From DATJPD01 sp036394195 (GTDB lineage Bacteria > Pseudomonadota > Alphaproteobacteria > CACIAM-22H2), in assembly GCA_036394195.1 (NCBI GenBank), contig DASWFO010000048.1:1-30909 (forward strand): DNA of 30,909 nucleotides. The letters run 5' to 3'. A model generated the notes under the pieces. That model did no database searches and was not told where the DNA came from. It saw nothing but the letters and a program-made list of their open reading frames with translations. Below are positions 15,585-22,036 of this stretch, one piece after another. Numbering within the stretch: the stretch's first letter is position 1; each line of letters starts with the position of its first letter. A program made the position numbers and the translations under genes.

Positions 15585-16532
15585 CTACAAGTTCGTGTAG
15601 GGCTGCGGGCGCAACATCCGGTAACCCTTGATCAGCTCGGCGATCCCCGCGTCCAGCGACATTTGCGGCTCGTAGCCGGTGGCCTCGATCCGGGCATTCG
15701 ACACGACGTAGTCGCGCTTGTCCGGGTCTTCGCCGATCGGCGCTTCCATGAACACGAAGCCCGGCAGGTGTTTCTGGATCGCCTGGCATAGCTCGAATTT
15801 CGACAGGTTGGCGTCGGACAGGCCGACATTGAACACGCCGGCCTGCGACAGCGTCTCGAACTTGTCGACACCGTGTTGAAAGGCGCGCGCCACGTCGCGG
15901 ACGTGGATGTAGTTGCGCTTGAAGTGCGGCTCGAACAGCACGACCGCGCGGTCGGTGATGGCGCGATAGACGAAGTCGTTGACCAGCAGGTCCATGCGCA
16001 TCCGGGGCGACATGCCGAACACCGTGGCGAGACGGAAGCTGATGCCGTTGCCGCGGTCGAGCACGATCTTCTCGGCGTCCATCTTGGTCGTGCCGTAGAG
16101 CGAGATCGGGTTGATCGGCGTCTCCTCGGTACAGAACTTGTCCTTCTGCCCGACGCCATAGCCGCTGTTGGTGGTCGGGATCAGGATGCGCTGCTTAAGC
16201 GAGGCGAGCTTCGCGATGCTGGCGACGGCGTCGCGGTTGGTGCTGATGCAGGCGGTCTTGTCGGCGTTGCAGGCGGGGGCGCCCACGATGGCGGCCATCG
16301 GGATGATGATGTCGGCCTTGGCGAGCAGCGGCTTCAACGTCGCTTCGTCGCGGCAATCGCCGCGCACCACGTCGAATTTCGGGTCGGCGCACAGGTGATT
16401 GAGCGGCGCCTGCTTGTACATGAAGCTGTCGAGCACCGTCACCTTGTGGCCCTGCGCCAGCAAGTGCGGTGTCAGCACGGAGCCGAGATAGCCGGCGCCG
16501 CCGGTAATGAGGATCGAGTACGATTGAGCCAT
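15585..16532 (-). CDS. NAD-dependent epimerase/dehydratase (extended SDR)
   Basis: A 315-residue extended short-chain dehydrogenase/reductase acting on nucleotide sugars. The NAD-binding motif TGGAGYLG lies at 10-17, Asp35 follows beta-2, and the active site has Ser123 (TNSGYG) with Tyr146-x3-Lys150 (LYGTTK). The chain length fits 4-epimerases, 4,6-dehydratases and 4-ketoreductases. NYIHVRDVARA (about 205-215) is the usual substrate-side segment. The ColD-like dehydratase gene ends 28 bases upstream. In colitose biosynthesis, ColC (an SDR epimerase/reductase) acts after ColD, so a similar reduction or epimerisation of the 4-keto-3-deoxy intermediate is a reasonable guess. No sequence feature decides among these activities. 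Confidence 0.88.
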   Translation of the reverse strand: MAQSYSILITGGAGYLGSVLTPHLLAQGHKVTVLDSFMYKQAPLNHLCADPKFDVVRGDCRDEATLKPLLAKADIIIPMAAIVGAPACNADKTACISTNRDAVASIAKLASLKQRILIPTTNSGYGVGQKDKFCTEETPINPISLYGTTKMDAEKIVLDRGNGISFRLATVFGMSPRMRMDLLVNDFVYRAITDRAVVLFEPHFKRNYIHVRDVARAFQHGVDKFETLSQAGVFNVGLSDANLSKFELCQAIQKHLPGFVFMEAPIGEDPDKRDYVVSNARIEATGYEPQMSLDAGIAELIKGYRMLRPQPYTNL

Positions 16533-16560
16533 TTGCTGATCCGAGGGGGTGGTCCGACTG

Positions 16561-17730
16561 TCAGTTGCAGGCGTGGTCGAGGACTTCGCGCAAGGTGTCG
16601 ATTTGCGCCGTCAGGTCGGTCGGTGCGTTGCCGACGAAGAAGCCGTAATCATGCGCGATGTTGGCGTTCTTGATGCCGCCGACGATCTCGTAATCGTAAT
16701 ACTTGATGACGTCGTGGCGCAGGAAGCAGCCGCCGGTGATGATCCGATACCCGATATCCGCCTTCTTCAGCGCCTCGAACACCCGCTTGCGGTCGATGTT
16801 GCGCTGCGGGTTCAGGATGATCGTGAAGCAGAAGCTCGAGCTCTTGCCGTTCTCGCGCTGGATGATGAAGCGCTGGTCGCCGGCGAACAGCTTCTGGAAA
16901 TGCGCGAGGTTCTTCCGCCGCTGCGCCGTCATGCCGGGCAGCTTTTTGACCTGCTCGCGGCCGATGGCCCCGGAGAGCTCGATCGGGCGCACGTTGTAAC
17001 CCGGCAGTATGAAGCGATAGGCCTCGAAGAAATCGTCGTCGCGCTTCTCGAAGACGGGCGAGCCCTCGGGCAGGTCGCGGGTCCAGCCGTGGTTGCGCAT
17101 GGCCAGCAGGATGTGGAACAGCTCCTCGTCGTCGGTCAGCACGACCCCGCCTTCCATGGTCGAGATGTGGTGCGAGAAGAAGGTGCTGAAGGTGTTGAGG
17201 AGGCCGAACGTGCCGGTCTTGCGGCCGCCGATCTCGGCATCCATCGACTCGCAATTGTCCTCCATGAAATAGAGGCCGTGCTTGTCGGCGATCTTGCGCA
17301 TCACGTCGACCGCCGCCGGGTTGCCGAGGATGCTGACCGCGAGGATCATGCGCGTGCGCGGGCCGATCGCCTGCTCGATCTTGGCGACGTCAATGTTCAG
17401 CGTGTCGAGCTCGACGTCGATGAACTTGAGCTTGAGGCCATATTGCTGCAGCGGGTGATAGGTCGTGCTCCACGAGATCGCGGGCACGATCACCTCATTG
17501 CCGCGCTCGAGCGGCCGGTCCTTTTTGTAGAACAGGCTGGCGATGGCCACGAGATTGGCCGACGATCCGGAGTTCACCATCACGCCGTATTTCATGCCGA
17601 AATACTTCGCGAAGTCGCGCTCGAACGCCTTCACGTTCTCGCCCATGGTGAACATGCCGCTATCCACCACGCGCTGGATGGCCTTGAGCTCCTCCGGGCC
17701 CCATGACGACGACGCGAGCGAATAAAACAT
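16561..17730 (-). CDS. DegT/DnrJ/EryC1-family PLP 3-dehydratase, ColD-like (Lys replaced by His)
   Basis: A 389-residue PLP protein of the DegT/DnrJ/EryC1/StrS aminotransferase family. Where aminotransferases have the Schiff-base lysine it has His188 (TFFSHHISTMEGG). This is the hallmark of ColD, GDP-4-keto-6-deoxy-D-mannose 3-dehydratase, whose His is also residue 188. Resemblance to E. coli ColD from memory is strong along the length: LASSSW near the N-terminus, DSGMFTMGE (23-31), VPAISWSTTYHPLQQYG (82-98), EDNCES (157-162), NHGWTRDLP and LPGYNVRP. ColD removes the C3 hydroxyl using PMP and glutamate. Length also agrees (388 in E. coli). The start at 17730 has AGGGG upstream. No gmd (GDP-mannose 4,6-dehydratase) is in the window, so the 4-keto substrate comes from elsewhere or differs. 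Family and chemistry are well supported; the sugar is not. Confidence 0.88.
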   Translation of the reverse strand: MFYSLASSSWGPEELKAIQRVVDSGMFTMGENVKAFERDFAKYFGMKYGVMVNSGSSANLVAIASLFYKKDRPLERGNEVIVPAISWSTTYHPLQQYGLKLKFIDVELDTLNIDVAKIEQAIGPRTRMILAVSILGNPAAVDVMRKIADKHGLYFMEDNCESMDAEIGGRKTGTFGLLNTFSTFFSHHISTMEGGVVLTDDEELFHILLAMRNHGWTRDLPEGSPVFEKRDDDFFEAYRFILPGYNVRPIELSGAIGREQVKKLPGMTAQRRKNLAHFQKLFAGDQRFIIQRENGKSSSFCFTIILNPQRNIDRKRVFEALKKADIGYRIITGGCFLRHDVIKYYDYEIVGGIKNANIAHDYGFFVGNAPTDLTAQIDTLREVLDHACN

Positions 17731-17752
17731 CGATGCCCCTGGTACAGACTGG

Positions 17753-17911
17753 ATGCCCGCTTACGCGGGCATGACGAAAACAAAAAGCGCGCGCCAATTC
17801 ACCTCTCCCCTTGTGGGAGAGGTCGCGCCAGATTCCTTTTTCGCGCCCGTCGGCGGCCTGAAGGCCGGCGACGCAGCGCAAGTCAGCGAGCGGGTGAGGG
17901 GTGCGTCACAC
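17753..17911. repeat. Composite intergenic repeat block between the E1 beta and ColD-like genes
   Basis: Two hairpin families lie side by side. ATGCCCGC (17753-17760) pairs with GCGGGCAT (17765-17772) around TTAC. ACCTCTCCC (17801-17809) pairs with GGGAGAGGT (17815-17823), then comes GAGCGGGTGAGGGG near 17890-17903. The second family also occurs at 6978-7080. Between the hairpin and the GAGCGGG tail an extra stretch of about 40 bases contains a GGCC-TGAA-GGCC stem. The block fills nearly all of the 194 bases between the two genes. Confidence 0.75.
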
Positions 17912-17924
17912 ATTGCAAGTCGCC

Positions 17925-19022
17925 TCAGAACGGACCCCGGAATTGTTTCTGATAGGCGAGGACGGCCCGATCCGGATCGGGCTTCCATTCCGGCGCCTTC
18001 GGCCTGACCAACCGGTGCGCCGCCTGCGCGATGCGCGCGGGGTTCGGATAGAACAGATCCTCGATGGTCGGCGAGGTCGGGCAGATTGTCGGCGCGAAGC
18101 CCAGGCGCTGCACCTGGAAGCCGATCCCTTCCGAGCCCAGGACCTCGGCGACGCGCGAGGTGATCTCGGCGCCGGCGCCGCACATGGTCCAGCCGTTGTC
18201 GACCACGACCAGCCGCCGCGTCTTGCGGACCGATTTGACGATGGTGTCGGTGTCGAGCGGCGACAGCCAGATCGGATCGATGATTTCGGCGGTGACGCCC
18301 TCGTCCGCCAGCAGTTCGCGCGCGCGCAGGCACTCGACCAGCATGTTAGAGATGCCAACCAGGGTCACGTCGCCGCCGGGCATGACGACGCGCGACTTGC
18401 CGGGCGGCAGCGTGTACGGCTCCTCGGGCACATAGGCCTCGGTCGGGTAGAGCAGGCGGTGCTCGACGAACATCACCGGGTTGTCGTCGCGGATCGCCGC
18501 CAGCATGCAGCCCTTGGCGTCGTGCGCGTTGCTCGGCGCGACGACCTTCAGGCCGGGGATCTGCATGAACATCGCGTACAGGCCCTGGCTGTGCTGCGGG
18601 CCCTGGCCCCACGACTTGCCGATGATCGAGCGCACGACCAGCGGCACCTTGATGGCGCCGCCGTACATGTAATGCGCTTTCGCCGCCATGTTGACGAGCT
18701 GGTTCATGCTGAGCATGAGGAAGTCCATGCGGATGTGCACATGGATCGGCCGCATTCCCGCCATCGCGGCACCGATCGCGGTGCCGGTCATCGCGTCCTC
18801 GGCCAAGGGCGTGGTGAATATCCGCTCCGGGCCGTATTTCTGCAGCAGGCCCTTCGTCGAGCCCTGAAGCGCCTTGTGGTCGTCGACGTCGAGGCCCATC
18901 ACGAAGACGCGCGGATCGCGCGCCATCTCCTGGTCCACGGCTTCGCGCAACGCGTCGACATAGCGCAGCACGCGTCCGCCGGTGTTTCCGGCGGCGTCCT
19001 GGCCGAGATCACGCGTAGACAT
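17925..19022 (-). CDS. Thiamine-diphosphate-dependent E1 component, beta subunit
   Basis: A 365-residue E1 beta-type protein (transketolase pyrimidine plus C-terminal domains). It has the family run GLDVDDHKALQGSTKGL...KYGPERIFTTPLAEDAMTGTAIGAAMAG (43-89). Glu75 is in the position of the conserved Glu that activates the thiamine N1'. The 2-oxoacid dehydrogenase beta subunit C-terminus normally has a GxDxPxP segment; here it reads ICPTSPTIEDLFYPNPARIA and continues with a Pro/basic tail. Its ATG overlaps the end of the alpha gene by 14 bases, so both subunits are made together. E2 and E3 genes are absent from the window. It may form an acyl-transferring or decarboxylating heterotetramer in the polysaccharide pathway, or be part of a 2-oxoacid/acetoin dehydrogenase with remote partners. 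Confidence 0.85.
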   Translation of the reverse strand: MSTRDLGQDAAGNTGGRVLRYVDALREAVDQEMARDPRVFVMGLDVDDHKALQGSTKGLLQKYGPERIFTTPLAEDAMTGTAIGAAMAGMRPIHVHIRMDFLMLSMNQLVNMAAKAHYMYGGAIKVPLVVRSIIGKSWGQGPQHSQGLYAMFMQIPGLKVVAPSNAHDAKGCMLAAIRDDNPVMFVEHRLLYPTEAYVPEEPYTLPPGKSRVVMPGGDVTLVGISNMLVECLRARELLADEGVTAEIIDPIWLSPLDTDTIVKSVRKTRRLVVVDNGWTMCGAGAEITSRVAEVLGSEGIGFQVQRLGFAPTICPTSPTIEDLFYPNPARIAQAAHRLVRPKAPEWKPDPDRAVLAYQKQFRGPF

Positions 19023-19968
19023 GCGTCATCAGCTCCGAGGGGGGCGGGAAGGGACTCTTCTCCGCGAACTCGATCGACGCGGCCACCACCTTCTCGACAT
19101 CGGCGTCGATGACGCGCCGCTCGTCGGGCTCCAGCATGGCGGCGACGCGCGGGATCTGGTCGTTGTCGACCCACGGCTGCAGCTCGTCGGTGGAGCGGTA
19201 GCCCGCGTCGTAGTCGTTGGCCGGGCCGACATGCTCGCGCCAGCGATAGGTGTGGCACTCGAGGAAGATCGGCCCGTACTCGCCGCTGCGCATCTTCGGC
19301 AGCGCGTCGGCGAGGATGTCGCGGATCTTGAACACGTCCGCGTCGGTCACCCGGTAGGCGGGGATGCCGTAGGTCTTCACGCGCTCGCAGATCGCGTCGG
19401 GAATGGCCTGGCGTCGCGCGATCGGCGTGTGGATGGCGTAGAAATTGTTCTCGCAGACGAAGATCACCGGCAGGTGCTTCAGGGCTGCGAAGTTGAGGCT
19501 CTCGTGGAAGACGCCTTCTTCGGTGGCGCCGTCGCCGAGGAACGAGGCGACCACGCGGCCCTTGCCTTCGCGCTTCAGCGCCAGCGCATAGCCGAGCGCG
19601 ATCGGGATCGTGGTGCCGACCACGGCCGACGAGCCGATCACGTTGTGCTTGATGTCCATGAGATGCATGGACCCGCCCTTGCCGCGGGTGCAGCCGGTGT
19701 CCTTGCCGTAGAGCTCGGCCATCAGCGCGTTGAGGTCGCCGCCCTTGGCGATATAGACCGCGTGTCCGCGATAGGTGCCGCCGGCGAGATCGTCGGCCGC
19801 CAGCACGTCGCACACGCCGACCGCCACCGATTCCTGGCCGATGGACAGGTGAACCGGGCTTTTGATTTTGTCGGCGGGATAAATCCGGGCGACTTCTTCC
19901 TCGAAGCGCCGGATCAGGCGAAGCGAGCGGTACACTCGGCGAAGGGTCTGCGGGTCGATGGCTGGCAT
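19009..19968 (-). CDS. Thiamine-diphosphate-dependent E1 component, alpha subunit
   Basis: A 319-residue E1 alpha-type protein (PDH/acetoin dehydrogenase alpha family). It shows HLSIGQE (40-46), YRGHAVYIAKG (66-76), the CTRGKGGSMHLMD segment (93-105) and the thiamine-diphosphate motif GDG (145-147) ending in NN (174-175). The N-terminus has no targeting or lipoyl domain. It binds the cofactor diphosphate and Mg2+, with the beta subunit completing the active site. The start at 19968 is the first ATG, without a clear ribosome site. It is probably the first gene of the sugar cluster transcript. A TATAAT box lies about 72 bases upstream. Confidence 0.87.
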   Translation of the reverse strand: MPAIDPQTLRRVYRSLRLIRRFEEEVARIYPADKIKSPVHLSIGQESVAVGVCDVLAADDLAGGTYRGHAVYIAKGGDLNALMAELYGKDTGCTRGKGGSMHLMDIKHNVIGSSAVVGTTIPIALGYALALKREGKGRVVASFLGDGATEEGVFHESLNFAALKHLPVIFVCENNFYAIHTPIARRQAIPDAICERVKTYGIPAYRVTDADVFKIRDILADALPKMRSGEYGPIFLECHTYRWREHVGPANDYDAGYRSTDELQPWVDNDQIPRVAAMLEPDERRVIDADVEKVVAASIEFAEKSPFPPPSELMTHVYA

Positions 19969-20032
19969 CGGCTTTATTTAGCGTCGGGCGTGGTTCGTTT
20001 GGCGACTCCACACAGCAAAACTGCGCGGCGTC

Positions 20033-20068
20033 ATAATAGATTATAAGGTTAATGGTGAAAGAGACCTT
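20033..20068 (-). promoter_or_regulatory. Possible promoter upstream of the E1 alpha/beta and sugar genes
   Basis: On the - strand a perfect TATAAT (20045-20040) lies in an AT-rich patch of the 143-base gap 19969-20111. No good TTGACA-like -35 is found at 16-18 bases, so the box may need an activator or be chance. The gap also carries GGTTAA, resembling the AGGTTAACGAA repeats seen at 15495 and 15529. Confidence 0.3.
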
Positions 20069-20111
20069 AAACTGGCGCCAATTTGAGGTGTGTTTTAGCG
20101 ATCTCCGGCAG

Positions 20112-20720
20112 TCAGCCGCGGCGCCTGAAGACCACCGATAAGTTATTGGCCGGCATCGGGATTATGTTGGGCGGCCCGAACCCGGCGGCGGCCGCTTCGG
20201 CGGCCACGGCGCTGACGTCGCGCACCCCCCAGTCGGAGTTGCGCGCCTTGAGGTCGGCATCGAACGCGGTATTGCTGGGTGCGGTGTGCTGGCCGTCGCG
20301 GCGATAGGGGCCATAGAGATAGAGGACCCCGTCGGCCGGCAGCACCCCCGCCGCGCCCCGCAACAGGCCGAGGCACGCCGTCCACGGCGCGATGTGGATC
20401 ATGTTGATGCACATCACCGCATCGGCACGCTTGAGCGGCCACTCGGCCCGCGCCGCGTCGAGCTCGATCGGCGGCCGCAGATTCGGCAGGCCCGCGGATT
20501 GGGCCCACGCCGTGATCGAGGCGCGCGCCGCCGCGTCAGGGTCGCTCGGCTGCCAGGTCAGCTTGGGGAATTGCGGGGCGAAGAACGCGGCGTGCTGGCC
20601 GCCGCCGCTGGCGATTTCGAGCACCAGGCCGTTCGGCGGCAGGACCTGACGCAGCACGTCGAGGATCGGCCGACAATTGCGCTCGGTCGCGGGCGAGAAC
20701 AGGCGGGCGTCGGCAGGCAT
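20112..20720 (-). CDS. DUF938-family SAM-dependent methyltransferase
   Basis: A 202-residue class I methyltransferase-fold protein. From the ATG at 20720 the sequence matches DUF938: MPADARLFSPATERNCRPIL, the AdoMet loop LEIASGGGQHAAFFA (34-48) and LTWQPSD (54-60). The middle and C-terminus (INMIHIAPWTACLGLLRGAA, LYLYGPYRRDGQHT) also fit. An upstream in-frame GTG at 20744 is possible but the family starts at MPADAR. The substrate of DUF938 proteins is not established. It lies on the - strand downstream of the ExbB-like cassette but is separated from it by a repeat block, so it is probably an independent gene. Confidence 0.85.
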   Translation of the reverse strand: MPADARLFSPATERNCRPILDVLRQVLPPNGLVLEIASGGGQHAAFFAPQFPKLTWQPSDPDAAARASITAWAQSAGLPNLRPPIELDAARAEWPLKRADAVMCINMIHIAPWTACLGLLRGAAGVLPADGVLYLYGPYRRDGQHTAPSNTAFDADLKARNSDWGVRDVSAVAAEAAAAGFGPPNIIPMPANNLSVVFRRRG

Positions 20721-20761
20721 CGTCCGACAGGGGGCACGCGCCACGCGGAACAGTCAAGCCT

Positions 20762-20820
20762 TCTTGTCATCGCGAGGAGCGCAGCGACGACGCGATCTCC
20801 GTGTCTCCGTGGTGAAATCT
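20762..20820. repeat. Degenerate REP-like repeat plus 'CCACGGAGACACGGAG' repeat
   Basis: TGTCATCGCGAGGAGCGCAG (starting near 20764) is related to the CGTCATCGCGAGCGCAGCGAAG repeat at 11352. It is followed at once by CTCCGTGTCTCCGTGGTGA, the reverse strand of the widespread ACCACGGAGACACGGAG repeat. Together they occupy the gap between the DUF938 gene and the two-TM gene. Confidence 0.6.
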
Positions 20821-20828
20821 CTTGACCC

Positions 20829-21350
20829 TCAGACGCCCTGCTCGGGCGCCTGGTAGAGCAGCGTCTTCGGCTGCTCCTCGTAGGGCTTGTCCGGCAGCTT
20901 CGGCTGCGGCAGCGGATAGAATTTCGGCTCTTCGTCCTTGGCCCAGCCGCGCTCGAACGGCAGCTTCATCGCGACACCGCCGCCATGCTGGGTGGCGTTT
21001 TCCTGGATCGCGCTCTGGATCTGCTGGGCGACCTTTTCATCCCACGGCAGCTTGTAGTAGCGGGGCTCCGCGGTTCCGGGCAGCTGCAGCCACAGGAACA
21101 CACCGTCCTTCTCCTTGAAGTAGGCCCCGAGGATGCGCGCCTCCTGGGAGCCGGTGCGCAGCAGCTCCATCTGCGTCGACTTCGGGCGCCCGAGCATGTC
21201 GGAATAGCCGAAGAACAGCCCGCCGAGGAGTAGCGCGAACGCCAAGCTGATCAGCGCCCGCCGGGCATGCCCGACCATCGGCAGCAGCAGGTACGCGAAG
21301 GCGCCGAGCACCAGCGCCAGCGAGACATAGGCGATGACGAAGGTGGTCAT
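20829..21350 (-). CDS. Two-TM membrane protein of unknown function in the ExbB/ExbD-like cassette
   Basis: A 173-residue protein with two hydrophobic helices (about 3-24 and 31-49) followed by a soluble, probably periplasmic, domain of about 120 residues rich in charged residues and Pro (PLPQPKLPDKPYEEQPK near the end). The ATG at 21350 overlaps the TGA of the small bridge ORF, and AGGAG lies 9 bases upstream. No family is recognised. Being third after the ExbB-like and ExbD-like genes and linked to them by the bridge ORF, it is probably an accessory part of the same membrane complex. Confidence 0.7.
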   Translation of the reverse strand: MTTFVIAYVSLALVLGAFAYLLLPMVGHARRALISLAFALLLGGLFFGYSDMLGRPKSTQMELLRTGSQEARILGAYFKEKDGVFLWLQLPGTAEPRYYKLPWDEKVAQQIQSAIQENATQHGGGVAMKLPFERGWAKDEEPKFYPLPQPKLPDKPYEEQPKTLLYQAPEQGV

Positions 21351-21445
21351 GCGCCTTTGCTCCTATCGGAGTTCCGGCGCACGGGTGCTCCCACCGAGGC
21401 GTTTGCGGGCTCGCCCGCCGAAGCATTTATGCGGAGGCGGGTCAT
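21347..21445 (-). CDS. 32-residue bridge ORF inside an intergenic repeat (copy B)
   Basis: The peptide begins MTRLRINASAGEPANASVG. Its ATG (21445-21443) overlaps the stop of the ExbD-like gene as ATGA, and its TGA (21349-21347) overlaps the ATG of the two-TM gene as ATGA. Compared with copy A (13091-13165) it has an in-frame 24-base duplication giving INASAGEP-ANASVGAP, then the shared PVRR. Two of the four base differences in the shared core are silent third-position changes. Coupling at both ends and an in-frame duplication favour translation, but expression is not demonstrated. Confidence 0.42.
   Translation of the reverse strand: MTRLRINASAGEPANASVGAPVRRNSDRSKGA
21392..21444 (-). repeat. 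Copy B of the 'CGGGCTCGCCCGCCGAAGC' intergenic repeat, with an internal duplication
   Basis: The core at 21406-21444 matches 13126-13164 at 35 of 39 positions. An extra related module, CACCGAGGCGTTTGCG, lies at 21392-21406. It corresponds to the CCGAAGCGTTTGCG part of copy A, so copy B contains one and a half to two modules. The element ends exactly at the upstream gene's stop codon, as copy A does. Confidence 0.78.
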
Positions 21446-22032
21446 GGTTTTGGCCGCGTCGCGGCGCGCAGGGGCTTGTGAAGCCGGTTGACGCTGTCGG
21501 GCAGGAAATCGCCGTGGTCGTCGAGCTTGAACCGGAAGACCGTGGTTTCCTGGCCCTCGTAGGTGAGATCGACCGTCGACTGCAGGATCTGCTGCACGCC
21601 CTTGTCGGCGCGGAGCGCCACCTTCACTGTCGCGGCGAGCGGCAGCTTCTTGTCGCGGCTGCGATAGAGCATCGCATTGATCACGTACTCGCCGGCCCAA
21701 TGGCCGCGGCCGTAGGCGACCTCGTAGTTCATCGAGTTCGGGTCGCCGGACCGGCCCATATCGTCGCGCAGCAGGTTGAAGATCACGCCCGACTTGTTCG
21801 AGTAGCCGACCGGGATGTCGCCGGGGGCCTGAACCCACAGATCGACGTCGGCATCGGAGTCCCTGGCCCAGGTGAGTTCGATCACGACGTGACCGGGGGC
21901 CGCCGTGTCGTTCTGGCTGGCCTGCTGCTCTTTCTTTGCGACGTGGGCGAGGGCGACGGCGCTGATGATCAGGTAGGCGAACACCAGCAGGAACAGCATG
22001 TCGCGAAAGGAGACATTCATCCCCCGCCACAT
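21442..22032 (-). CDS. Single-TM ExbD-like protein with an atypical periplasmic beta domain (DUF2135/YfaP-like)
   Basis: A 196-residue protein. The N-terminus MNVSFRDMLFLLVFAYLI (5-22) resembles the ExbD/TolR segment NVTPFIDVMLVLLIIF, with Asp11 at the place of the ion-carrying Asp of ExbD/TolR/MotB. After the single TM (about 11-31) the domain is not ExbD-like. ELTWARDSDADVDLWVQAPGD (52-72), YSNKSGVIFNLLRDD and YGRGHWAGEYVINAMLY look like the beta-sandwich of DUF2135/YfaP proteins. The start at 22032 is fixed by AGGAGGT 8 bases upstream, within the 3' end of the ExbB-like gene. A stator with a carbohydrate- or protein-binding head is inferred. Confidence 0.65.
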   Translation of the reverse strand: MWRGMNVSFRDMLFLLVFAYLIISAVALAHVAKKEQQASQNDTAAPGHVVIELTWARDSDADVDLWVQAPGDIPVGYSNKSGVIFNLLRDDMGRSGDPNSMNYEVAYGRGHWAGEYVINAMLYRSRDKKLPLAATVKVALRADKGVQQILQSTVDLTYEGQETTVFRFKLDDHGDFLPDSVNRLHKPLRAATRPKP

Positions 22033-22036
22033 GGCG

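Noticed and set aside
17753..17772. Hairpin considered as an intrinsic terminator for the E1 beta gene
   Set aside because: On the - strand there is no T-tract after the stem, and the same hairpin type is a known dispersed repeat.
17925..19968. Straightforward call as pyruvate or acetoin dehydrogenase E1
   Set aside because: No E2, E3 or acetoin genes are present and the beta C-terminus differs from those families, so only the general E1 call is made.
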